A stretch of DNA of 64,000 nucleotides, taken from contig NZ_BAAAUX010000014.1 in NCBI RefSeq assembly GCF_039534165.1, positions 806,001 through 870,000 on the forward strand, given 5' to 3'. The notes beneath the pieces are model-generated. The model saw only the letters and a list, made by a program, of their open reading frames with translations. It had not been told where the DNA came from and did no database searches. This stretch comes from Saccharopolyspora_D taberi (lineage in GTDB: Bacteria > Actinomycetota > Actinomycetes > Mycobacteriales > Pseudonocardiaceae). Positions 36,539-44,449 of this stretch are shown here, piece after piece. The first letter of the stretch is position 1, and each line of letters begins with the position of its first letter. Position numbers and translations under genes: made by a program.

Positions 36539-36643
36539 TCAGTCCCACGGAATGTCGATCATCAGGGCGTACTCCTGCAGCTCGACCGCGGGAACTTCCT
36601 CGATGACGGCTTCGTCGAGCGTGGGGGCGGCAGTCTCACTCAT
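36539..36643 (-). CDS. RiPP precursor peptide (34 aa, highly acidic)
   Basis: A 34-residue peptide starting MSETAAPTLDEAVIEE and ending VPAVELQEYALMIDIPWD. The ribosome site GGAGG sits five bases before ATG 36643. It has nine Asp/Glu and no Lys/Arg. The C-terminal 26 residues contain no Cys, Ser or Thr; modifiable residues there are Tyr25, Trp33, Met28, Asp30/Asp34 and several Glu. It directly precedes the HExxH and YcaO genes, with an attenuating hairpin between, as expected for a precursor. No known precursor family is recognised. The leader/core boundary is unknown; the VPAVELQ region is one possible site. Confidence 0.8.
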   Translation of the reverse strand: MSETAAPTLDEAVIEEVPAVELQEYALMIDIPWD

Positions 36644-36690
36644 GTGAACCTCCATCGTGTTGGTGTTGCATTGCGAGGCTGACGCTAAGA

Positions 36691-36709
36691 GGCCGGGCAT
36701 TCCCCGGCC
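36691..36709. terminator. Small GC hairpin between cysC and the precursor gene
   Basis: GGCCGGG and CCCGGCC form a 7-bp stem with loop CATTC in the 212-bp spacer. It may weaken read-through from cysC. The spacer holds no other gene and probably carries the precursor's own promoter. Confidence 0.35.
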
Positions 36710-36855
36710 ACGGTCGCCACTCGATCGAATGGACCAGCGGATCACCCTGAACGCGTGCCACGCGGACCTGTGGCCCCGTTCGCATTCGATCAGGAGCCGT
36801 CACCGGCTGGATGTCCACACTGGACCTATTTGCCCTGCGCAAGGCCGCGGTCCGG

Positions 36856-37401
36856 CTACACCAGCCCCCTGCCCCTCAACATCGCGTGCAGCAGCTCCAT
36901 CGACTCGGGCAGGCTCTTGACCTGCGTGTCAATCCTTAGATCCGGTTCGATCGGGATCTCGTAAGGATCGTCCACTCCGGTGAGGCCGACCAGCGCACCG
37001 GAACGCTGCCTGGCGTACAGGCCCTTGACGTCCCGCTGCGCGCACACCTCGACGCACGTGGAGACATGCACTTCCAGGTACTCGGAGCAGGACTGCTCAT
37101 GACGTTTCCGCACGGCCTCGCGACTGGCCTGATAGGGCGCGATCACCGGTACAAGCGCCTTCACGCCGTTGGACGCAAGCAACTCCGCGACGAAACCGAC
37201 CCTCTGGACGTGCGTGTCCCGATCTTCCGGGGTGAAACCCAGCCCAGCGGACAGGAACGCGCGCATGTCGTCCCCGTCCAGGACCTCCACCCGATGACCA
37301 CCCGCCCGAAGACGCCGGGCCAGCGCGTTCGCGATCGTCGTCTTTCCCGAGCTGGGAAGGCCGGTGAACCAGACCGTAGCCCCCAGACCTGTCACGCCCA
37401 T
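36856..37401 (-). CDS. cysC: Adenylylsulfate (APS) kinase CysC
   Basis: A 181-aa protein: P-loop WFTGLPSSGKTTIA, LDGDDMRAFLSAGLGFTPEDRDTHVQRVG (APS-binding), PYQASREAVR, FVEVHV-like EYLEVHVSTCVEVCAQRDVKGLYA, and DDPYEIPIEPDL. It phosphorylates APS to PAPS, the sulfate donor. ATG 37401 has GGGAGGA four bases upstream. Stand-alone, without sulfate adenylyltransferase or reductase genes, but in the same locus as a sulfotransferase. It is therefore best read as the donor supply for sulfation of the cluster product, not assimilation. Confidence 0.92.
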   Translation of the reverse strand: MGVTGLGATVWFTGLPSSGKTTIANALARRLRAGGHRVEVLDGDDMRAFLSAGLGFTPEDRDTHVQRVGFVAELLASNGVKALVPVIAPYQASREAVRKRHEQSCSEYLEVHVSTCVEVCAQRDVKGLYARQRSGALVGLTGVDDPYEIPIEPDLRIDTQVKSLPESMELLHAMLRGRGLV

Positions 37402-37532
37402 GTCGTCCTCCCGTTCGACCGAAGCACCGACTCTCTTGTGGACGGTCCTTTGTCCACAAGAGACATCATCTTCGACCTGGCGGACGGCCGCCTCGGTGGT
37501 CGGCGATGCATTAGAACTGACGTTCGAATACT

Positions 37533-37565
37533 TATGCCACTTGTTGCAGTGCTACTCGTTGCATA
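37533..37565. promoter_or_regulatory. TATGC/GCATA dyad in the cysC-padR intergenic region
   Basis: TATGC (37533-37537) and GCATA (37561-37565) flank two GTTGCA repeats just before the padR start. PadR proteins bind spaced ATG../..CAT dyads, so this may be an autoregulatory operator. The short arms make chance possible. Confidence 0.25.
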
Positions 37566-37575
37566 TGCTCCTCGC

Positions 37576-38121
37576 ATGGCGCTGGAACACGCGATACTGG
37601 TCTCGCTCCTCGAGCGGTCGAGCACGGGCTACGAGCTGGCCCGGCGGTTCGACCGCTCGATCGGCTTCTTCTGGAAGGCCAGCCACCAGCAGATCTACCG
37701 GGTTCTCGGCCGGATGACCGAGGCCGGATGGGTCACCGCGACGACCGTGCCCGGCGATGGCAAACCGGACAGCAAGGTCTACGAGCCCAGCGAGCGGGGC
37801 CGCGCCGAACTCTCCCGCTGGCTCGGCGAGCCGTCCGACCCGCAGGTCATCCGGCACGACCTCGCGGTCAAGATCCGCGGTGCCGCGTTCGGCGATCGCG
37901 ACGCGGTGCTCGCCGACGTGACCCGGCACTGCGAACGCCACGCCGCCCAGCTGGAGCTCTACCGCCAGATCGAGGCGCGCGACTTCCCCGAACCGGACCG
38001 GCTCAGCGGTCACGACCTCGCGCAGTACCTCGTGCTGCGCGGCGGGATCATCCAGGAACAGGGATTCCTCGACTGGTACCGCGAGGTCCTCGACGCCCTC
38101 GGCCCGCACAGCGGTTCCTGA
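37576..38121 (+). CDS. PadR-family transcriptional regulator
   Basis: A 181-aa protein: PadR winged helix (LEHAILVSLLERSSTGYELARRFDRSIGFFWKASHQQIYRVLGRMTEAGWV) and a C-terminal helical domain (DLAVKIRGAAFGD..QLELYRQIEARDF). The open frame extends far upstream, but ATG 37576 begins the conserved domain. It lies 28 bp before the dienoyl-CoA-reductase-like gene and diverges from cysC. Most likely it controls the downstream enzyme; an effect on the RiPP locus is possible. Confidence 0.92.
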   Translation: MALEHAILVSLLERSSTGYELARRFDRSIGFFWKASHQQIYRVLGRMTEAGWVTATTVPGDGKPDSKVYEPSERGRAELSRWLGEPSDPQVIRHDLAVKIRGAAFGDRDAVLADVTRHCERHAAQLELYRQIEARDFPEPDRLSGHDLAQYLVLRGGIIQEQGFLDWYREVLDALGPHSGS

Positions 38122-38149
38122 TCCCTCCCCACGCCGTCGAAAGGCACCC

Positions 38150-40168
38150 ATGAGCAGCTATCCGCACCTGCTGTCCCCGCTGGACCTCGGCTTCACCACG
38201 CTGCGCAACCGCGTCGTGATGGGCTCCATGCACACCGGGCTGGAGGACCGCGCAGGCAACTTCCCGAGGCTGGCCGAGTACTACGCCGAGCGCGCCCGCG
38301 GTGGTGCGGGGCTGATCGTGACCGGCGGCTTCGCGCCCAGCCGCACCGGATGGCTGTTGCCCTTCGCCTCCAAGCTGACCACCAGGGCCGAGGCTCGGCA
38401 GCACCGGCAGCTCACCTCCGCCGTCCACCAGGAGGGCGGGAAGATCGCTTTGCAGATCCTGCACGCGGGCAGGTACTCCTACCACCCGCTCAGCGTCTCC
38501 GCCTCGGCCGTCAAGGCGCCGATCAACCCCTTCAAGCCGCGGGCGCTCAGCGGGCGCGGAGTGCGCGCCCAGATCGACGCGTTCGCGCGTACCGCCGTGC
38601 TGGCCAGGGAGGCCGGCTACGACGGCGTGGAGATCATGGGGTCCGAGGGCTACTTCATCAACCAGTTCCTCGCCCCGCACACCAACCGCCGCACCGACCA
38701 GTGGGGCGGATCCCCGGAGAACCGGCGGCGGCTGGCGGTCGAGATCGTCCGCCGGACCCGCGAGGCCGTGGGCCAGGACTTCGTCCTGGTGTACCGGCTG
38801 TCGATGCTCGACCTGGTGAAAGGCGGGCAGACCTGGGACGAGGTCCTGGCGCTGGCCGCGGAGGTGCAGGACGCGGGCGCGACGATCATCAACACCGGGA
38901 TCGGCTGGCACGAGGCGCGGGTGCCGACGATCGTCACCTCGGTGCCGCGCGGCGCGTTCACCTGGGTCACCGCGAAGCTCAGGCCGCACCTGCGGATCCC
39001 GGTCGTCACCTCGAACCGGATCACCATGCCCGAGACCGCCGAGGAGGTCCTCGCGCGGGGCGACGCGGACATGGTGTCGATGGCCCGCCCGTTCCTCGCC
39101 GACCCGGACTGGGTGGTCAAGGCCGAGCAGGGCCGCAGCGACGAGATCAACGCCTGCATCGGCTGCAACCAGGCGTGCCTGGACCACGTCTTCCAGCGCA
39201 GGGTCGCGACCTGCCTGGTCAACCCGCGCGCGGCGCACGAGACCGAGCTGAGGCTGCTGCCCGCGCGCAGGTCGAAGCGGATCGCCGTGGTCGGGGCCGG
39301 GCCCGCCGGTCTCGCGGCGGCCACCTCGCTGGCCCGGCGCGGGCACGAGGTGGAGCTGTTCGAAGGGCGGTCGGAGATCGGCGGCCAGTTCAACCTGGCC
39401 CGCCGCATCCCCGGCAAGGAGGAGTTCGACGAGACGATCCGCTACTTCACCCGGCAGCTCGACCTCACCGGCGTGAAGCTGCACCTGGACCGCCGGGTGA
39501 CCGCGACCGAGCTGGCCGAGGGCGGTTACGAGGAGGTCGTGGTGGCCACCGGCGTGACCCCGCGCTCGCCCCGGATCCCCGGGATCGAGCACCGCAGCGT
39601 CCTGTCCTACAGCGACTTGCTGCTCGGCGCTCCGGTCGGCGAGCGGGTCGCGATCATCGGCGCGGGCGGGATCGGCGTGGACGTCAGCGAGTTCCTCACC
39701 CACACCGGCTCCCCGGCGCTCGCGCCCGAAGCCTGGATGCGCGAGTGGGGCGTGGTCGACCCGGAGGAGGCGCGCGGCGGTCTGGGCGAGCCGCGTCCGG
39801 AGCCCTCGCCGCGGCAGGTGTTCCTGTTGCAGCGCAAGAAGTCCAAGATCGGCAAGGGACTGGGCAAGACGACGGGCTGGGTGCACCGGGCGTCGCTGCG
39901 CGCCAAGGGCGTGGAGATGCTCAGCGGCGTCCAGTACGACCGGATCGACGACGACGGCCTGCACATCACCCTGGAGTCGCAGCAGTCGCGCGTGCTGGAG
40001 GTCGACAACGTCGTCGTGTGCGCGGGCCAGGAGTCGCAGCGCGAGCTTGTCGACGAGCTCACCGCCGCCGGAGTCGCGACGCACGTCATCGGCGGGGCCG
40101 ACGTCGCCGCCGAGCTCGACGCGAAACGGGCCATCGCGCAGGGGACCGAACTCGCCGCGAGGCTCTAG
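38150..40168 (+). CDS. NADPH-dependent 2,4-dienoyl-CoA reductase-like flavoenzyme (old yellow enzyme/FadH family)
   Basis: A 672-aa protein: an FMN TIM barrel (LGFTTLRNRVVMGSMHTGLED, VEIMGSEGYFINQFLAPHTNRRTDQWGG), then a [4Fe-4S] cluster C-I-G-C-N-Q-A-C with the fourth Cys in VATCLVNP, then FAD/NADPH domains (IAVVGAGPAGLAAA, VAIIGAGGIGVDVSEFL). This is the full three-cofactor layout of FadH-type reductases, which reduce dienoyl-CoAs or related enones. GAAAGG lies seven bases before ATG 38150. Probably cotranscribed with padR. Confidence 0.92.
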   Translation: MSSYPHLLSPLDLGFTTLRNRVVMGSMHTGLEDRAGNFPRLAEYYAERARGGAGLIVTGGFAPSRTGWLLPFASKLTTRAEARQHRQLTSAVHQEGGKIALQILHAGRYSYHPLSVSASAVKAPINPFKPRALSGRGVRAQIDAFARTAVLAREAGYDGVEIMGSEGYFINQFLAPHTNRRTDQWGGSPENRRRLAVEIVRRTREAVGQDFVLVYRLSMLDLVKGGQTWDEVLALAAEVQDAGATIINTGIGWHEARVPTIVTSVPRGAFTWVTAKLRPHLRIPVVTSNRITMPETAEEVLARGDADMVSMARPFLADPDWVVKAEQGRSDEINACIGCNQACLDHVFQRRVATCLVNPRAAHETELRLLPARRSKRIAVVGAGPAGLAAATSLARRGHEVELFEGRSEIGGQFNLARRIPGKEEFDETIRYFTRQLDLTGVKLHLDRRVTATELAEGGYEEVVVATGVTPRSPRIPGIEHRSVLSYSDLLLGAPVGERVAIIGAGGIGVDVSEFLTHTGSPALAPEAWMREWGVVDPEEARGGLGEPRPEPSPRQVFLLQRKKSKIGKGLGKTTGWVHRASLRAKGVEMLSGVQYDRIDDDGLHITLESQQSRVLEVDNVVVCAGQESQRELVDELTAAGVATHVIGGADVAAELDAKRAIAQGTELAARL

Positions 40169-40288
40169 CCGGCGGCCGTCGGGACTGGCCGGCACGGAGC
40201 ACGCCGGTCGCAAGCAGCTTCTCGATCTCCACCGCGGCCCCCGATTAATGGGAGGACGTCCCGATTCCAACCGGGATACCGTCCTGCC

Positions 40289-40963
40289 ATGTCCCGCTCA
40301 GCCAAGACTTCCCCGTCTCCCGTCACCGCTGATGACCTCGACCTCGCCGTGCACCTCGCGGTCGAGGTCCTCCGCGAGGCACCGCCGGCCGCGTGGGACG
40401 GAAAAGCGGGTCCGCTGGAATGGAATTGCTGGGAGACCGTCGAGCACCTCAGCGACGATCTCTTCGCATACGCCGTGCAACTGGGCCCCAGAAATCCGCC
40501 CATGGACGGCGAAGTGCCCTTCGTGTGGGAGAGCCGACGGCCCGGCGGCCCCGCGAACGCCATCCACGCGGACGGCGAGGCGGGACCTGAGGGCCTGTTG
40601 CAGGTGCTGGAGGCCAGCGGCGCGCTGCTGGTCGCGATGGTGCGCACGACGCCCGCGCACGTTCGCGCCTACCACGTCTTCGGCACCTCCGACGCCGAGG
40701 GCTTCGCCGCGATGGGGATCGTGGAGACCTTGGTGCACACCCACGACCTGGCGCAAGGGCTCGGCCTCACCTGGAACCCACCGGCCGGCCTGTGTTCGCG
40801 GGTGCTCGCCCGGCTGTTCCCGAACGCCCCGGGGTACGCGGAACCCTGGCCCGCCCTGCTGTGGGCCACCGGACGCGCCGAACTGCCCGGGCGCCCTCGT
40901 CTGACCACGTGGCGCTGGGACGGCACACCCCGCGCGAACGGGAACACCTCCGCAGCAGGCTGA
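40289..40963 (+). CDS. Mycothiol-dependent maleylpyruvate isomerase N-terminal domain (DinB-like) protein
   Basis: A 224-aa protein with the DinB-like helical core: LEWNCWETVEHLSDDLFAYA, then GIVETLVHTHDLAQGL, supplying the metal-binding His pattern of mycothiol-dependent enzymes. Similar proteins are numerous in actinobacteria and mostly uncharacterised. No neighbour suggests a substrate. Confidence 0.7.
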   Translation: MSRSAKTSPSPVTADDLDLAVHLAVEVLREAPPAAWDGKAGPLEWNCWETVEHLSDDLFAYAVQLGPRNPPMDGEVPFVWESRRPGGPANAIHADGEAGPEGLLQVLEASGALLVAMVRTTPAHVRAYHVFGTSDAEGFAAMGIVETLVHTHDLAQGLGLTWNPPAGLCSRVLARLFPNAPGYAEPWPALLWATGRAELPGRPRLTTWRWDGTPRANGNTSAAG

Positions 40964-41148
40964 TCACAGATTCCGGGCCTGCGGAGCCAACGGCACCGCG
41001 GGCCGGCGAGCCTTCCCAGCGATCTCCCAGCCTGCGTTCACCTGATCGCCGTCTTGTTCGCTGATGTTCGATGTTGTCCTATTTTGGGGACACGCCTGGC
41101 CGGTCGGGGCCGCATCCGGTCCCCGGCCGCTGCGAGTGAGGAGCGACG

Positions 41149-42387
41149 ATGACGTCCACGCGATCCCGCCGAGCGAGGCTGATGGTGTCCCTCGGCGCCG
41201 CCGTGACCACCTGCTTGGCGCTGGCGCCCACCGCGTCCGGTGCCCTGCCGGACGACGGCCTGGCCGCGACGCCGCCGATGGGCTGGAACTCCTGGAACAC
41301 CTTCGGGTGCAACATCAACGAACAACTCATCCGAGAAACAGCCGACGCGATCGTCGCCTCCGGCATGCGCGACGCCGGATACCGCTACGTCAACATCGAC
41401 GACTGCTGGGCGGAGCCGGAGCGCAACGCGGAGGGCGAGCTGGAGCCGCACCACGAGCGCTTCCCCAGCGGCATCAAGGCGATGGCCGACTACGTGCACG
41501 GCAAGGGCCTCAAGCTCGGCATCTACACGAGCGCGGGCACCCGGACCTGCGCGGACACCATGCCCGGCGCGCTCGGCCACGAGGAGGTCGACGCCCGGAC
41601 CTTCGCCGAGTGGGAGGTCGACTTCCTCAAGTACGACAACTGCAACAACCAGGGGGTTCCGGCGACCGAGCGCTACGCCGCGATGGGCGACGCCCTGCGA
41701 GCCACCGGGCGCCCCATCGTCTACTCGGTCTGCGAATGGGGCGAGAACGCTCCCTGGGAGTGGGCACCGGACGTCGGCGCGCACCTGTGGCGCACCACCG
41801 ACGACATCAAACCCGCCTGGGACACCGGCAACTCCGACGGCTTCCCGATGGGCGTGGTCAACATCATCGAGGCCAACGGCAAGCTCGCCGAACACGCGGG
41901 CCCCGGCGACTGGAACGACCCCGACATGCTGGAAGTCGGCGTCCACGACGTGGAGGGCTACCCCGGTCTGACCGACACCGAGGCCGTGGCGCACTTCAGC
42001 ATGTGGTCGATCATGGCCGCACCGCTGATCGCGGGCAACGACGTGCGCGAGATGCCGGAGAACGTCAAGCAGATCCTGACCAACCGCGAGGTGATCGCGG
42101 TCAACCAGGACGCCGCGGGCAAGCAGGGCGCTCCGGTGCGCGATGACGGCGACCAGGAGGTCTGGGTCAAGGAGCTCGCCGACGGCTCCCGCGCGGTCGC
42201 GCTGTTCAACCGCGGCGGCGAGGCAGCCACCATCGCCACCACCGCCGAGGAGATCGGCGCCAAGCAGGCCGGGCGGTACGTCCTGCGCGACCTGTGGGCG
42301 CACACCGACACCGAGACCGGCGGCGAGATCAGCGCCGAGGTCCCGTCGCACGGCGTCGCGCTGCTGCGAGTCACGCCGAAGCGCTGA
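41149..42387 (+). CDS. Secreted GH27 alpha-galactosidase
   Basis: A 412-aa protein. Residues 1-31 form a Sec signal peptide (SRRARLMVSLGAAVTTCLALAPTASG). The mature enzyme begins TPPMGWNSWNTFGC, the GH27 N-terminal motif. The nucleophile is Asp163 in LKYDNCNN and the acid/base Asp219 in WRTTDD by comparison with human alpha-galactosidase A. A C-terminal beta domain (RAVALFNRGGEAATI..VPSHGVALLRV) is present; no extra carbohydrate-binding module. It hydrolyses terminal alpha-galactosides outside the cell. Its end overlaps the convergent membrane-protein gene by 17 bp. Confidence 0.93.
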   Translation: MTSTRSRRARLMVSLGAAVTTCLALAPTASGALPDDGLAATPPMGWNSWNTFGCNINEQLIRETADAIVASGMRDAGYRYVNIDDCWAEPERNAEGELEPHHERFPSGIKAMADYVHGKGLKLGIYTSAGTRTCADTMPGALGHEEVDARTFAEWEVDFLKYDNCNNQGVPATERYAAMGDALRATGRPIVYSVCEWGENAPWEWAPDVGAHLWRTTDDIKPAWDTGNSDGFPMGVVNIIEANGKLAEHAGPGDWNDPDMLEVGVHDVEGYPGLTDTEAVAHFSMWSIMAAPLIAGNDVREMPENVKQILTNREVIAVNQDAAGKQGAPVRDDGDQEVWVKELADGSRAVALFNRGGEAATIATTAEEIGAKQAGRYVLRDLWAHTDTETGGEISAEVPSHGVALLRVTPKR

Positions 42388-43042
42388 CCGAGTCGGGCCG
42401 CGGCGCGGATCCGCGTCCGCGCCGCGGCCGGGCGCTCAGCACCACGACCAGCACCAGCACTTCGAACAACGGGCTCGGAAATCCCGTGACAAGACCGAGC
42501 GCGATGTCGGCGATCGGCGCGAACACCGCCACCGCGAACACCCGCTTCGACGCGGCAGGCAGTTTCCGCGTCGAAGCCCACGGGGTCCTCCGCCACGGCT
42601 TGGCCACCGACAGCCACGCTTGGAAAGCGATCGCCGACGCCATCAGCGCGGTCCCGGCCAACAGCGGAAGTGGCGGCGCCGCCCCGGCTTCGGCGTCCGC
42701 GGCCGTGGCGCGCAGCGCGCCGGACAGGACGAAGATGCCCGCGTAGAGCTGGACGCCGGTGATCGCGAACTTCGCCAGCACCCACCAGTTCCGGAAGAAC
42801 CCCCACGGCGTGGCGGCGGCCAGCACGAACCCGGTAAACGCCCCGGCGTTGGCCAGCGGCGCGAGCAGGGCGGTGTCCACGACGTGCGCCATCGATGTCG
42901 CCGCCACCCGCACTTCCCGCTCGGCGCTGCCGAAACCGGCCGACAGCAACGTGAACAGCACGAGGGCCTGTGCCATCCAGCCCACCGAAGTGATCACGTG
43001 CAACCACACCAGGGCCTGCCGCCACCGCTGAGAACCCACCAC
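42371..43042 (-). CDS. DUF2269-like integral membrane protein
   Basis: A 223-aa protein with about five hydrophobic helices. It starts ALVWLHVITSVGWMAQALVLFTLL, the early His/Trp pattern of CopD/DUF2269-like membrane proteins, with NWWVLAKFAITGVQLYAGIFVL and AIAFQAWLSVAKPW later. Function unknown. The C-terminus is Arg/Ser-rich. Confidence 0.65.
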   Translation of the reverse strand: MVGSQRWRQALVWLHVITSVGWMAQALVLFTLLSAGFGSAEREVRVAATSMAHVVDTALLAPLANAGAFTGFVLAAATPWGFFRNWWVLAKFAITGVQLYAGIFVLSGALRATAADAEAGAAPPLPLLAGTALMASAIAFQAWLSVAKPWRRTPWASTRKLPAASKRVFAVAVFAPIADIALGLVTGFPSPLFEVLVLVVVLSARPRRGRGSAPRPDSVSASA

Positions 43043-43116
43043 GCCCGCAACTGTGCGTCCCGTGCAGCCGCGGCAGGATCCGGAATCGCCCGGAGAAGAC
43101 CCCGATCCAGGAACGG

Positions 43117-43302
43117 CTATCCGGACTGGGGTTTTCCCGGGGGAGCCTCATCGCACTCCCACGGACACTGCGAACGCAGCCAGAACTCGTGGAGTGAGAC
43201 GTTTTTCCGCACGAACCGCGCGAGCCCGCACCAGGTGCGCCCGAAGACCCACATCAGTCTCAGCTTCGTCCGGAAAGGAATTTCCTTCTCGATCAGCGTC
43301 AC
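43117..43302 (-). CDS. Hypothetical 61-aa protein
   Basis: GTG 43302 with GGGGA about seven bases upstream. The protein starts MTLIEKEIPFRTKLRLMWVF and contains four Cys/Trp-rich stretches (RTWCGLARFV, HEFWLRSQCPWEC). Codon third positions are strongly G/C, as in real genes here. It is not recognised. It is the only plausible gene in the 328-bp gap between the membrane protein and the EamA transporter. Confidence 0.4.
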   Translation of the reverse strand: MTLIEKEIPFRTKLRLMWVFGRTWCGLARFVRKNVSLHEFWLRSQCPWECDEAPPGKPQSG

Positions 43303-43370
43303 AACAACGTCCCCAACCTGGCTTGACGACGAGCTCTCGGCTTTGTGACCACACCTGGATCATCGGTGCG

Positions 43371-44321
43371 CTATCGGACACCCTCCTGTTCCGCGGAGAC
43401 ACCGCCGCGCCGCTGGAAGATCCCGTTCAGGCGCCCGTGCGCCGCCATGATCCCGAGGATGACCAGCGCCGCGCCGACCGGCTGGTTCCAGCTGAGGGGT
43501 TCGCCCAGCAGCACGATCCCGAGGATCACGCCCACGACCGGCGAGAGGTAGGTGACCGCGGCGCCGTTCACCGCGCCCCAGGCGGAAACGATGTTGTTGT
43601 TCCACACGTAGGCCATCCCGGTGCCGAAGGCGCCGAGGACGACCATGCTGAGCACGACCGTGACGCTCAGCCCGTCGACCGGTTCGCTCGCCACCCAGGG
43701 CGTCGCGACGATCATGATCACGGCTCCGATGAGGACCTGGACGAACGCGAGCGTGGGCGCCGGCAGGCCGCGGCCCGCGACGAAGCGCCGCAGGTAGGCG
43801 AAGGCGAGGCCGTAGCACGCGGTGGCGCCGAGGCAGGCCAGCTGGGAGAGGAAGTCGTTGTGCTCGCCCAGCCCGCTCCAGGGGCCGATGATCGTCACCA
43901 CGCCCGCGAAGCCCAGGCCGACCCCGAGGGTGCGGGGCCGGTTGAACCTTTCAGTCGGCAGCATGGCCGCGGCGAAGACCATCGCGACCAGCGGCGTGGT
44001 GGCGTTGAAGATGCTGGCGAGCCCCGACGAGATCTTCTGCTCCGCCCAGGCGAACAGGGTGAACGGAACCACGCACAGCAGCACGGTGACGACCGTGAGG
44101 TGTCCCCACACGCGCGGGTCGCGCGGGAGCGGGCGGCGGGTGATCGCCACGAGCGCGCCCAGCGCCAGCGCGCCGAAGACCATCCGGGCGAGCACCACCT
44201 GCGTCGGGGAGAGATCTCTCAGGCCGATCTTGATGAACAGGAAGCTCGATCCCCACGCCATCGCGAGCAGGACGAACTGCGCCACGACCTTGGACTGCGC
44301 CCTGCTGGGAGCCTCGACCAT
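43371..44321 (-). CDS. EamA/DMT-family transporter
   Basis: A 316-aa protein with ten TM helices in two EamA repeats (LLAMAWGSSFLFIKIGLRDLSP...VVLARM and ACLGATACYGLAFAYLRRF ... LSPVVGVILGIVLLGEPLSWNQPVGAALVILGI). Such carriers move metabolites or amino acids. It is the last gene on the strand of the lipopeptide cluster, 128 bp after the hydrolase, so it may export product or supply precursors; that is inference. Confidence 0.9.
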   Translation of the reverse strand: MVEAPSRAQSKVVAQFVLLAMAWGSSFLFIKIGLRDLSPTQVVLARMVFGALALGALVAITRRPLPRDPRVWGHLTVVTVLLCVVPFTLFAWAEQKISSGLASIFNATTPLVAMVFAAAMLPTERFNRPRTLGVGLGFAGVVTIIGPWSGLGEHNDFLSQLACLGATACYGLAFAYLRRFVAGRGLPAPTLAFVQVLIGAVIMIVATPWVASEPVDGLSVTVVLSMVVLGAFGTGMAYVWNNNIVSAWGAVNGAAVTYLSPVVGVILGIVLLGEPLSWNQPVGAALVILGIMAAHGRLNGIFQRRGGVSAEQEGVR

Positions 44322-44449
44322 GCGGTTGCTTCCTCACGTCTGTCCCGATCCACCCCAGGGGCAGTCAACCTTGCGATCGGTCGTGAGGCTAGCGGATTGC
44401 GGACATCGCATTTCCGGCTCGGCGCGGCCGGCCCGAGGGCTCGCCGGGC

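Noticed and set aside
36665..37565. GTTGCAT repeats near the precursor and padR as a shared PadR site
   Set aside because: Only seven bases and not in a common dyad; chance cannot be excluded.
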